Notes under the pieces: generated by a model
Seen by the model: the letters and a program-made list of their open reading frames with translations, nothing else
Databases searched by the model: none
Told to the model about the DNA's origin: nothing
In this document: positions 43,861 to 54,571 of the stretch, one piece after another
Position numbering within the stretch: the first letter of the stretch is position 1
How the letters are laid out: each line of letters starts with the position of its first letter
DNA from: Panaeolus papilionaceus
Lineage: Eukaryota; Basidiomycota; Agaricomycetes; Agaricales
DNA length: 64,000 bases
Reading direction: 5' to 3'
Assembly (NCBI GenBank): GCA_015501605.1
Contig: JADNRZ010000008.1
Coordinates: 1,736,001 to 1,800,000 of the forward strand
Made by a program: the position numbers and the translations under genes

Positions 43861-45561
43861 TAGGCTGCAGTATTATTCCTCCATATACTTTGGTCTCACG
43901 CTTTCAGTATTAAAAGTATCCTTTGGGGTCATTGTTTCCTGTGCTGGGCTAGGTCTCTATGGCTGTTTAAATTTTATGGCAGTGAGCGCTCGTGGCTCGG
44001 CTACAGGAGCTACACTAAGGCTCCAATCCTACCATACACTATCACGTATTCGAGTTATCTATGCTGTCCCTGCCCTGCAATAGGTTTTGGCGAGATCATC
44101 CAACAAGACCAAGATGGCGAGGTTTCGTCTACTACTACGAGTAAAGAGTCTCGTTCTGTTCGACGTTTCTCTGGGTTCTGCATACATCCTCAAAACGTGT
44201 ACCGTCATTGACCTCCCGTTGAAACCCTGACGCCGAAATAAAAAAGATAGGAAACAAGGCTAATCAATAATATGTACCCGAAACCGACATTGTAGAAGTA
44301 GATGTATATGATGTTATGTTATTCAATGTATTGTGTGCGTGTATGAGTGGTAGTCCGAATTGAAATGAAGTTACTGAGCTGAATAGAACGAGACTGTCCT
44401 GGACTGGGTGAATGACGATGACGTAGTAATGATATTGGATTGGATATTGTGTGATGAGCGATGTATATATGTAGACGAGGTAAAGAAAAGGGAAGTGAAT
44501 AGAGAATAGAAAACAGAATGAAACAGAGACAGAAACGAGGATTGAAACAACGAGAAGGAACAGGAAAAAAGACGCATATACATAGATATATCGACAGAAC
44601 GAAAAAGAGACAGAACGATGAGACGAGAAAAGATAACTACAAACCGGAAAAAGAGACAAATCAACGAAAAAGAAACAGAAAAGGGAGACGAGACGACAAA
44701 CCCAAAGAAGAATTTTTTTGACAGGGACGAGAGATGAGAAGAAAGAAAAAAGGAAATATAACACAGGAAGGAAAAGACACGAGAGAGACAGATAAACATA
44801 ACAAAGGAAAAAAAAGAAACAAAGACAAAACATAAGAAAAAGACGCCTTGGAGAAAGAAAAGAGCATAAAGATAAGATATACGACAAATCAAATCAAATC
44901 ATATGAAATGAAAAAAATGAAGAATTGAATTGAGAGTAGGGGCATAGGCGGATGATGGGGGGTTACATATTGTTGTCGGCGGGACAAGACGGGGATGAAG
45001 GTCGTTGAAGGATGGATAAAATGTTGGAATGGAATGGGTGGAAAACGGAAATGAGGTGGGCAGCATCCGAAATGGAATGGAAATGAGGCCTGGAGACCCG
45101 GAATGCCGACGGGACAAGCTTCAACCGCCACCCCATAATGGAACGGTAGGGTTAACATCCATAACGCTCAACCTATCCGGCGTACAGAACGAGCTGAACT
45201 TGAGTTGAACATCATGCCACGTCACAACCCCAAGCGCAGATCAGGGTCAAAATGGCTGCGGTTGAAGTTGGAGTTGAGGTCGCAGACGTGGACCGGCGGT
45301 TTTGGACAAAGCAAGGCGAGGTGTCAAGGGGAAGAGGGTGAAAGTGGTGAAAAAGTCGAAGATGACGATGTGCCACTGCCAAGGGAGGAGGGGAAAAAAA
45401 TCGTAGGTGAGGTCGTTGGAGGCGTAGCATAGGATAAGATGCGATAGGATAAAACATGGCAGAATAGACTGTAATCAGGAGAAGCATCAAGGCATAATTG
45501 CATCAAGGGCATAGCATGTCGTTGGTCGTCGTCGAGGTTGAATGTGCCAGCTTTCCTTTCC
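43861..45561. other. Convergent intergenic region with a long purine-biased tract
   Basis: Lies between the 3' ends of the G-domain gene and the Cdh1 gene. The stretch 44,470-44,890 is strongly A/G-rich on the plus strand, with only scattered C and T. No gene recognised on either strand; the long open frames read on the minus strand here are a by-product of the T/C-rich strand. Confidence 0.5.
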
Positions 45562-47979
45562 TCATCTAATCAACTTCCCATAATCCAACCGACTATCATC
45601 CCCACTCTCCCTCCTCTCCTTCTTCGGAAACGCATTCCAGAACCTCAACGTCTCGTCCCCCGCCCCCGTAACAATCGTCTCTCCATCTGGGCTCATCGCC
45701 AAATACAGCACCCGGTTGGAGTGCCCCGTTAGAGACGCAACCATGTTCAGCGTCGGGTACTTCCATATGCATATCTGGTTCTGCGCCGTCGTGTTTGAGA
45801 ACCCGTGCGTAGAGACGAGTTCGTGTGATGTGAGGGACCAGATGAGATTGCAGACCTGCGAGTACGACGTTTCATTATGAGCATAATATCACGAGTAATT
45901 GGATGAGAAAAAACAAACCTGACTCCCCGTATCCAACTGACTCAACATCGTCCCATTCACGACATTCCAAAACCTAATATGCTTGTCCTGCGTTCCTCCT
46001 CCAGTAGCGAGGACACCACTAACATGAGGATCCCACGCAAGCGCTTTAACAGCAGCCGTATGCTCATGGAACTTCCACAGCGGCAAATCTCCAGGTCCAT
46101 CATCCCCTGCCCCTGTCCCCAATCCCGTCCCTCCTAGCCCACCTCCTATCCCCAGTCCTCCTGTTCCTCCCAACCCTGACCCCATCCCTCCAGAGCCCCC
46201 AGACCCCCCAAACCCACTCCCCCCGCCCGCCCTCCTCGTCCCCCTCAAATCCCAAATACAAACCTTATTATCATTCCCCCCACTCGCCAAACTCGCATTC
46301 ATAACCCCGCCACCCTCTCCACTCCACTTCAACCCACACACCTCCTGCCGGTGCCCCGTGCACCTCTTAAACGGCCTCCCACTGCCTCCACTCCCCGGTT
46401 CTCTTACGTCTCTGTGATGGATCGTCCTATCCCGACTCCCCGAGCTCAAGACGTGTGCGTTCCACGCTAAGGCCCCGATCCGCTGCCCATGCGCATGCTG
46501 ATACGTCCTCTGCAATTGGAGAGTCGAGGCGTCGTAGATGTGCAGCCGCCCCGCCAACGTCCCCACCGCCAACGTCGTCCCCCTCTGCACCCAGCTCACC
46601 GAACTAACCGTATCCTGGCCCCCACTCAAATCGCACAACTTGGACACGACCGCATTATGTGCCGTCCACAGATACACACAGCTCCCCAGGCCCACGCCCA
46701 GCACATTCGTGCTGGACCAATCCACGAGGTTGAGGTAAAAGTCGTCGGCGAGCTCAGGCGCGTCGAGGACTCTGTAGGGCGTTTTGGACACGTTGCGGAG
46801 GCTGTTGCGGGGTGATTCGAGGAGCTGGCGGCTTTCTTTGCGTATTGGACTCATTGAGTATGCTTCGTCTGTTGGTAGATCCAGGCGACGCGACGGCGTG
46901 GCGGGGTCTTTCCTCGACGGCGTGCTAAAGTCGAATATGCGCCTTCTATTGGGTGTGCTAGGCGGTAGCCCTGGTCCCCCACCGACATTGGTAGGTCGTG
47001 AGGGTGAGATAGGACGCCGGGGCGAGTGTGGAGGGTTTACTTCGGTGTGTAGGATTGAGTTGAATAGCGAGTTGGCTTCTTCTGTACAAAGTGTATTAGA
47101 ATTTTTCTCCCCGTAATAAACGTCCACAAAATTCCAAAAACCACCCAAAAAAAAAGAGGAAAAGTTTTTTAACCCACCTTTCAGTGCATCACTCTCCGAC
47201 GGAATAACCCTGCCCTTCACCGGTGTCCCTCCCACACCTCCTCCATCATCCATAAGATTATACGCCGTCCTCAAATCCCCAGGTACGTCTTTAGCAGGGA
47301 CAAACCGGTCCCCATATCCTTTTCCTTTCCCCATCCTCTTGGGGCTCTCAAATATCCCTCCCCCTCCTAGTCCACTCCCCATCCCTCCTCCTCCCAGCCC
47401 ACTTCGCTTAGGACTCCCCCCATACCCATAACTTATACTCGTCTTTCCCCTCCTCGGACTACCATCTCCCACCCTCGTCGCACTACTACTCGAAAACGTC
47501 TCCACCCCTCCTCCTCCTCCACCACCACTCTCCCCAAGTGTAGGCGTAGAGCGTAACCCTGAACTCGACGACCCCGCTCCTGCACCTGACCCCGCTGACA
47601 CAAACGGGTTCGTTGACCCCACCCCCGCCCCTGCACTTCCAGACCCAGACCCTGAGGCTGACGTTGAATGCGAATTCGAGTTGGAATACGACCTGGTATG
47701 CCCATGCCCATGACTATGTGCCGAACCACTTGATGAAGTGGACCCGTTATTCAAATGCTGCGTGAACGGATGTTGTTGAAGAGGGAGTCTTGAACTTGAC
47801 GCTACAGCATTACCAGCATTGGGTGTAGTGCTACTTGAGCTTCCTCCTTCCCTTCCTGCTAACGCTGATGAGCCTGACCCAGATGGAACTGAGCCCCCAA
47901 CGAGGGACGGAAGGACATCGTCGTCATTCCTGGCGCTGCGTAGTCGTTTTGCGAATGGCGAGTTTTTTAGGCCTGACAT
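45562..47979 (-). CDS. cdh1: Cdh1/Fizzy-related activator of the anaphase-promoting complex
   Basis: Three exons (47,179-47,979; 45,919-47,081; 45,562-45,856) with GT-AG introns of 97 and 62 nt give ~752 aa. Visible hallmarks: a C-box DRFVP (in [11 protein letters not shown]), the conserved [25 protein letters not shown] block that opens the Cdc20/Cdh1 propeller, seven WD40 blades, and the C-terminal Ile-Arg tail (YGKLIR), which docks on APC3. [14 protein letters not shown] and PYRVLDAP are closer to Cdh1/Fzr than to Cdc20. The protein targets cyclins and other substrates for ubiquitination in late mitosis and G1, in the nucleus. Unusual: a ~250-residue Ser/Gly-rich N-terminus and a ~45-residue Gly-rich insert between two WD blades. 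It appears intact. Confidence 0.93.
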
Positions 47980-49385
47980 CGTTGCTCAAGTGGGCTGTGG
48001 TGGTGTTGATTAGGAGTGCTGGGTGTGGTGGTAGTTGAGGAACTTGTGCGAGTGATGATAAAGTTGTAGTTGAAGTTCCGAGGTGAATTTGTGCAAATGG
48101 TCAGGTTGAAGTTGAACTTGTGACGACCGGTTATTGGGGGTTGTTCAACTGATGGAAAGTCCAAAAACTTGAGGACTGGGAGTGGCGAATGCGGCCTCGG
48201 TGGGTGCGGTTGAGTGGCCAAGGTCTTTGATTGACTTGACGGATGTTGGGGATGTCAAGTCGCCGTCAATGCAATGCAATGCAATGGTGGTAACGAGGAC
48301 GTCTGGAAACAAAGAGCGACAATTCCGATGTGCTGGTCGGTAGTGTTGTTGTATTCGGCCGTGGTGGTTGTAGTCAGCGATGAAAAAGCCTTGACTCGAC
48401 CGGACTTTGTTCAAGTTGTGCGTTGTTCCAGAAAAGTCGGGTATTGATATTTGTTGACGCTGATAAACCGCTGGATTTGGGTATGTATATCCTATCCTCC
48501 TTCCAGTCAAGTCTATCCAAGGTGCGTGGCGTTTGCGTTTGCGTAAAGTCAAGCGAAATCCAATCAAGACAAGTCAAGTTGGTGTGAGCGTTGCCACAAA
48601 TTGGATATGGATATGGATATGGATATGGATAGAGAGGCGTGAGATGCGATAAACAAGTCACCAATATCCCAGGTCCAATTAGAGAGCGTCGTCCTCGCGT
48701 ATCAAAACAAGGGCGTGTCGTCGTCGTCGTCGCTATAGACAAAAAACACCCAAAGCCAGAACCAGAGTCAGAACAAAATCACGAAGACGAACAAAGGGCA
48801 GCTACAAAGGGCAAGGTACAGTCAGTCAGTAACACAACTCGGAAACTCCCATTTGTTGAATGCCCACTTTTGGGTTGGTTGAATTCCCCCCTTGCACGCG
48901 TCACATGCACGTGAAGTGTTCCCACGGAGTTTGTTGATTGGCAACGGGCTTGAGGATGCTTATTAATCCGCTTCGAAGGCTTCGGGCCCGGCCCTATTTT
49001 AACCCCAACTCCATTTTGAAAAATCCGACTCCCGAGGCACAGCCTCGAGAATGGAATGGAAGAAACTTGACTCGTTTTGGAATGATGATCCGAATGCCAA
49101 GAGTGACGATGATGGGCGGGCGCCAATGCCTGGTGGAGATCGTCATGTGTATTGTGACGATGTCGGTGGGTGCGATAGGAACTGTCTTCGACTCACGTCG
49201 AAGTTTGTCTCCTTTACGAGTGCATAGCGTAGAGATTAAAAGAATGCATATTACCTCTAATATATGTTAATTGTGAAACATGATTTATTTGAACCTTGAG
49301 GTCACTGGCTTGTATTGAGTCGGGCGGTCCTCTTGCCCTGAATACACCTCTGATTCTATTGTCCGTATCATCAACCGCAGTAAGC
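47980..49385. other. Divergent promoter region between cdh1 and the Iwr1-like gene
   Basis: 1.4 kb without a gene. It contains short tandem repeats: a GCAAT unit repeated about four times near 48,270 and a GGATAT unit repeated about four and a half times at ~48,603-48,630. C/T-rich stretches upstream of cdh1 are usual for fungal promoters. Confidence 0.45.
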
Positions 49386-50732
49386 ATGGAACAACCCCCG
49401 CCACCAGAATTCACGCTCCTCCGGATCAAGCGTAAGCGAAACGAGGATCCTTTGGATGCATTAGGTACGTTCTCGAATCTCATGCACACTTTGATCCTCA
49501 ACCCTTTTCCATTTCATTATCTAATTCTTGACATCCATCTAACCGAATGTGTCATGATAGTCGTCGAACCGCACCACAAGCACGCCAAAGACTCGACCAG
49601 CGCCGGAGTCTTCCAATACGCTCAAACAGTCTCCATCGCTTTATGGGATAACGAGTCCCAACAACGCGATATTCAGGAACGTATCTCCAGGCTCGTTAGC
49701 CAGCCCATTGATGCACCCACGGCGCAGAGTGGTCAAGCACCTGCGAACGCACATGGGCACGGGAGTGCAAGGAGAAACAGGGCGCTGCTCCTTCGAATTC
49801 GAAGACAGCTGCAAAATTGTGTCAACAGAGCCAAAAGATCGCAGGCAAGGTTGCAAACGAGACCAGGAGGCGTTCGAGGTCGAGGTCTTCTCATGATATC
49901 ATCATGTCAAAAGTATACTAGTAAACCCCAGTCACCCAACCTTTCACTCATTCGCTACCGCTATACAAGCCCTTCAGGGTGCGAATTGTGGTGTGTAATC
50001 TCGGTCTCAGTCTCGGCAATTTCAGTCTCAGTCTCATGAGCAATCTCAGCCTCGGCACACTCGAACTCATTTGGGCGTCCGATTCGAGGTCTTCGAAGTC
50101 ATCCCCGAGTGCACTCCCGAACAGCAGCATCGTGATGACAAGGAGAAAAAGGAGATGTAGAGCAAGATGGATAATGTTCTGGGGATGTTGGAGGAGCATT
50201 TTAAACGTGTGTTTGATTCATTCGCCCTCCCTTCTCGAATGTCGCCTTGCCGACGTTTATGTTTGCTTTTGGGGGCGGATAGTGCACAACATGCCGATGG
50301 ACACCACCCCTTTGATGAGCCCTGACCCACCGGCACATCCTCCACGAACAACGCGACTAAGGGAGACGAAGAATACGTATACGATGTCTTTTATTATTGC
50401 CATGCAGAGGTTCATATTCGATTGAGTGCCACAGCGAATGTGACTATGTAAGTCCCTTGTCTCAGTTCTTTATCACAGATCATAGCAAAGCTCATGCGCA
50501 TTGATTAACCGAGACTGCAGCACTGGTCTTCCCGTACGCTACATCTTTTTCTTCGACCTACTCTCTGATAACAAGAAGGCGTATGCAAGAAGGCGTATGA
50601 TGATCACGATAAGGATTCGAACGGTAGGTTCCCCTTTCAAGACTCATTAATCCCCTTATTAATACTAATGTGGTGGTCTCATGAATAGACGAGTGGACAC
50701 TACATCACAGACAACGTTAATATCATGTAAAT
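49386..50732 (+). pseudogene. Iwr1-like (RNA polymerase II nuclear import adaptor) gene, apparently broken
   Basis: Exon 1 (49,386-49,464) encodes PEFTLLRIKRKRNEDPLDAL, the Iwr1-type N-terminal nuclear localisation block; a 96-nt GT-AG intron leads to VVE...GVFQYAQTVS and QQRDIQERISRLV, also Iwr1-like. Further on, FEVFEVIPE, LGMLEEHFKR and the acidic hallmark DEEYVYDVFYY are in one frame, followed by an intron and TGLP. Between these blocks the frame is lost and in-frame stops lie at 50,158-50,160 (TAG) and 50,323-50,325 (TGA); the C-terminal acidic tail is poorly preserved. Iwr1 binds assembled RNA polymerase II and escorts it into the nucleus. If the genome has another copy this is a pseudogene; sequence errors are the alternative. 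Confidence 0.65.
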
Positions 50733-50864
50733 CACTTCATCCTTAAGTGAACGACAGGACTTTTACACACGCAGCGGGGATCGTAAAACTTTCCGTCGTT
50801 AAGTCCACATTTTACATGAAATACGCAGAAGAATACAACAAGTCCATCCTACCAATCCTGGGTC

Positions 50865-52908
50865 TCATTTCCGTTTTCTAAACAATACACTCGCAAACGG
50901 GTTAGCCAACAAAGTGATTCCGAACGCAAGGTCTGCTGGACGCTCTCCCTCCTTCTCCAATTTCACATCATAGTGAGTGACAACATATGCGAGCATGAGC
51001 TTGAGCTCGACAGCGGTGAAGAAGCGACCGGGGCACGCATGCCTTCCATATCCAAATACGAGGAATTCAAGGCCAGCAGCTGTAATGTCATACCTCTTCT
51101 TGCTCTCCGGATGATTCTGACTTTCTTCAGTGGCTAATTTGAGGTGTCGCAGGGGGTCGAATTGATGCGGGTTGGGATACACGTTTTCGTCGAAGTGAGT
51201 TTCGGGGATGGACGCACAGACGATTGTTCCTCGGGGAACGGTGACGCCGTTGGAGAAGGTGAAATCCTGCACAGCACGTCTAAAAATACCAGCTAAATGG
51301 TTGCGTGGATCAGACGCCAAAAACGTAAGGGCATCCTATAAGCTTACCGTGAACCGGAGGATGAAGCCTCTGGCACTCTTTCAGGAAACTGTCCACTGTA
51401 ACCAACATATTGACAGCTTCCAATGTCCACCCATAGCGCCCAATGACCCCATCAACTTCGGCACGTAACAGATCTATGTACCCCTGATTCGAAGCCAAAT
51501 GATAGATCGCGTGCATATAATTCATTGAGGCCACGTCGATGGCGCCCAAGTTGATGAAGAGTACATGGAGAGCGAGCTGTTCCTCATTCGCGTCGTCTCC
51601 CTTGGCAACGTCAATGAGAAAGGAAAGCAGGTCCATCTGTCAGATAGACGATATAAATTGCTGGAATTCAGAGCCCTCGTTAGGGACATACCGGCTTTCC
51701 TTCGTAGTCAGTCCCTTTCTCTGCCATTGCCTGTCGACGCTCACGAATGATGGGTACTACTAATTCTGCATTCCGATGCACCAGGTTCGGTATATCGGGG
51801 ACGAAGTAGTTAAAAATCCTAACCAGGCGTTAGCCAAGTTGAGTGAACGGCAAATAGGAATAGATCTACGGTTTTAGGAACGACGGCACCAGTCGATAAA
51901 ACAAGGAGGCCATGACGGCTTCGTGGGAGGATTTGACATTCAAATTGATATATTCCTTGTTCTGACCTAAAGGCAAAAGTTCAATCTTTCAACCCGGTAC
52001 CGATGTAAATCTGAATACATACATAGCAGTTTCCCCACAAAGACACGACCGGTGATGCGTCCTACAATATGCGTCGTTGTATCCTTCAAATGCACGCTGG
52101 TCCACTCTGCGTTCAGATAAAAATAGATCATGGTTGTGATCGCACCAAAGCGGCGTCTATGATGCATAAGCTACTCGCCTTCACTCTGAGGTATAACCTC
52201 TCTAAATGCCTCTTTTACCTCTGAGAAAATTTCGGGAAACATCAAAGGAATGAATTTGGTAAATGTGCCACGAATGACGGGAGCGTGAAATGCATTGAAA
52301 ATTGTTGAAGAATCAAAGGTAGATGGGCCTTGCAGGATCTGATCAAAGGTGCACGGGTTAACTGTTACGTGTTACAAGTCCCAGCGACCGTTGCAAACTC
52401 ACATCACCTAGAAAGCCAGTTTGGGACAAAACTTTATCTGGTGCCTTCCTTATATCCTCCATTAAAGCCCGGTCTGCGGCGACTACAAGCCACGAAGCCA
52501 AATCTGGAACTTTGAATATGGGTCCAAACTAATCAAGATGATTCAGAAATCCATACCAACTTGAAACATCGATCGATCAAACGTTATAGAGACTCACTTT
52601 TTTTCTTCCATGAAGCATAGTTCGTGATCCATTCAGAAGGAATTTTAATGAGCTGAAGAAGGACAGGAAAGGGAATGAATAGCCGGCCGTCGGGATGTGG
52701 GAGAGCTGAGTAGTGATGCACATCAGCTTCGATATACGTGGGGGGCATTGCGTTGATCACGACGCACCCTGCGTGATTCTCCATGGTAATAGCTCAAGGT
52801 ACAATAGTATACCAGAAGAATAAAAAGAGACCGCATGAGCCTACTTGTATTGTCGCCATCGGCGTCAATCCAACGCAGGGCTCCCACCCCCATATCCATC
52901 AAGTTCAT
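50865..52908 (-). CDS. Cytochrome P450, copy 2 (open apart from one doubtful exon junction)
   Basis: Exons from ATG 52,908 give MNLMDMGVGALRW, a hydrophobic N-terminal stretch, FGPIFKVPDLASWLVVAADR, I-helix LFINLGAIDVASM (the usual AGxDT replaced by GAIDVAS), ExxR as KECQR (~51,370) and the heme loop FGYGRHACPGRF (~51,030-51,062). A GC-AG intron (GCGAGT...GCAG) follows ...PQSE, as in copy 1. Introns 2 and 3 borders are clear, but joining exon 2 (...SWKKK) to exon 3 (FGPIF) by GT-AG leaves one base too many, in both copies. Class II, ER-membrane monooxygenase; substrate unknown. Divergently paired with gene A copy 2. Confidence 0.8.
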
Positions 52909-54571
52909 TGTCGCTAGTGATGATGGCTACAGAAACTAAGAATCAAGACCCCCTCAAAACAGGATATGAACCTGTTTTATATTCTCTGTATACCCAGTAG
53001 CCAGACCCCCAAGCATGCTGCACCCACGTTCATCTCTGGATGTTGACTATGTCGCGTCGGATGGTTGCATCGGGCTGGTGTTCTGATTGACAGCCTGCAC
53101 GGTATACTGCAGAGTGTCATTTTTATGAAATTAGCTGAACCGATCTATTGGAGGAAAACTAGCTTTTTGTTCTTCAATTTCTTCACCTTGGGGTGTACTG
53201 CAGCACAGAATGTATTACGAGGAAGTCTAGACCTACCTGAAGTTCACCGGTGCGAAGACACGAGCGAATCTGGCTCCTGCTGAAAGCAATATGATCGGAC
53301 CTAGAACGCAGCCGTCGTGGACAGCACCGAGCTCGGTCAACGTGAGAGCACCTAGTACAAGTTATAAACCGGCAATAGGCTTCATCCTGTCCCCCATGTA
53401 TGTATGTACTCAATTGTTATGTATTGTCTGCATGACTCTTGCACTACTTTCATATATCGAGGCTATTCGGAAGCCATTATCACGCCCCATTTCATATACT
53501 GTAGATACCTAAATGAAGTGGCTAACGGGAATGGGGTACAAATGGTACTCCTCATGGCTTTATCGATCATGATCATCGATAGCGACGCATCCAGGATTAC
53601 TTGCATTTTTAGAGTCCTTTGTTAGCTCCCCTTGACATGCTATGTATTATTTTGGCCCTTGTATTAGTTTGCTTTATTAAATAGCTCACCATATTCCCCA
53701 GACATTAGAGTAGCTTGGCACGGGAGCAAGGCATTGTCCTAGTTCCCACGCTTTGGGTAACATAGACGCTCGGGAGCTGAGAAGCGAAGCACAACACTAC
53801 AAGTTGGATATATCCTATAATGTAGCATCCATATTCTGCTCAAAGTCTGGGAAATTGTAAGAGGATGCATCGGCAGATATATACACTGTTAGACTAGACA
53901 TGTAAACGCTGTGTTTTAAGTGTTTCGACTTCTCATATACCCGTTACTTTCTTTCCGTGCTGTTTCTAATATTTATGCTTTCTGTAATTTTACGTTCCCT
54001 CGACTTCGATAATTGAAGTCGTACGTTATTTGTAGCATCCTTCCATATTCACGACCATTGACCTTGGTGTACTATCACATTTACTCTTCAATATACCTCG
54101 TTATATGGAGTAAAGAACCCTGAGTACCGAAATTTTGGCGTGTATGTTCATTTTAACGCATTGTGGGCCGTGGATGCTCGCAAGCTCGATAGGCAAAAAC
54201 GTAGTATAATTGAGGAAAGAAATGGATACATTGTTGAGAAATGTTCAAGAAGTCAAGTCACAGGTGTCATCTATGGACTCGAGGAAAAAAATGAGGTTAT
54301 GGACAATGTTAAACAAAAATATCAACACAGTTCAGCACCGACGCGTCGCGTCGCGCGAGAAGTTCAACTTAACAGGCTCAGTGCAATGTTTACCGTTGCA
54401 GTAACAAATTAAAGACTCACGTTCTGAGCACCCATTGTCCTTTGTTATTAGTTATAATATAAATACGCACAACCGTGTCACGCTCCCTCTTGATATCTTG
54501 AACCTCTTCGACCACATCGCTCACATTTTTTACCCAACTACTCTCAACGTCTATCTCAACCACATTCTATC
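52909..54571. other. Divergent region between P450 copy 2 and gene A copy 2
   Basis: Apart from a possible small membrane-protein remnant (53,224-53,398, separate entry) no gene is seen. The ~110 bp before 54,572 match the gene A copy 1 promoter and contain a TATA-like AATATAAATACG near 54,455-54,467. Confidence 0.45.
53224..53398 (-). pseudogene. Possible remnant of a small membrane protein
   Basis: The minus strand reads MGDRMKPIAGL, a TAA stop, then GALTLTELGAVHDG and VLGPIILLSAGARFARVF, ending at a good splice donor (TTCAG/GTAGGT) with a matching acceptor (CTGCAG) about 40 bp on. The hydrophobic pattern suggests two membrane segments. I do not recognise the family and the in-frame stop means it is probably dead. 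Confidence 0.25.

Noticed and set aside
44264..44892. Long hydrophobic frames on the minus strand
   Set aside because: They come from a T/C-rich strand opposite a purine tract; composition alone gives runs of Phe, Leu and Ser that mimic membrane proteins.
45889..45920. Cdh1 ending at a frame stop near 45,889
   Set aside because: The frame runs into an intron there; splicing at 45,918/45,857 adds the last WD blades and the Ile-Arg tail.
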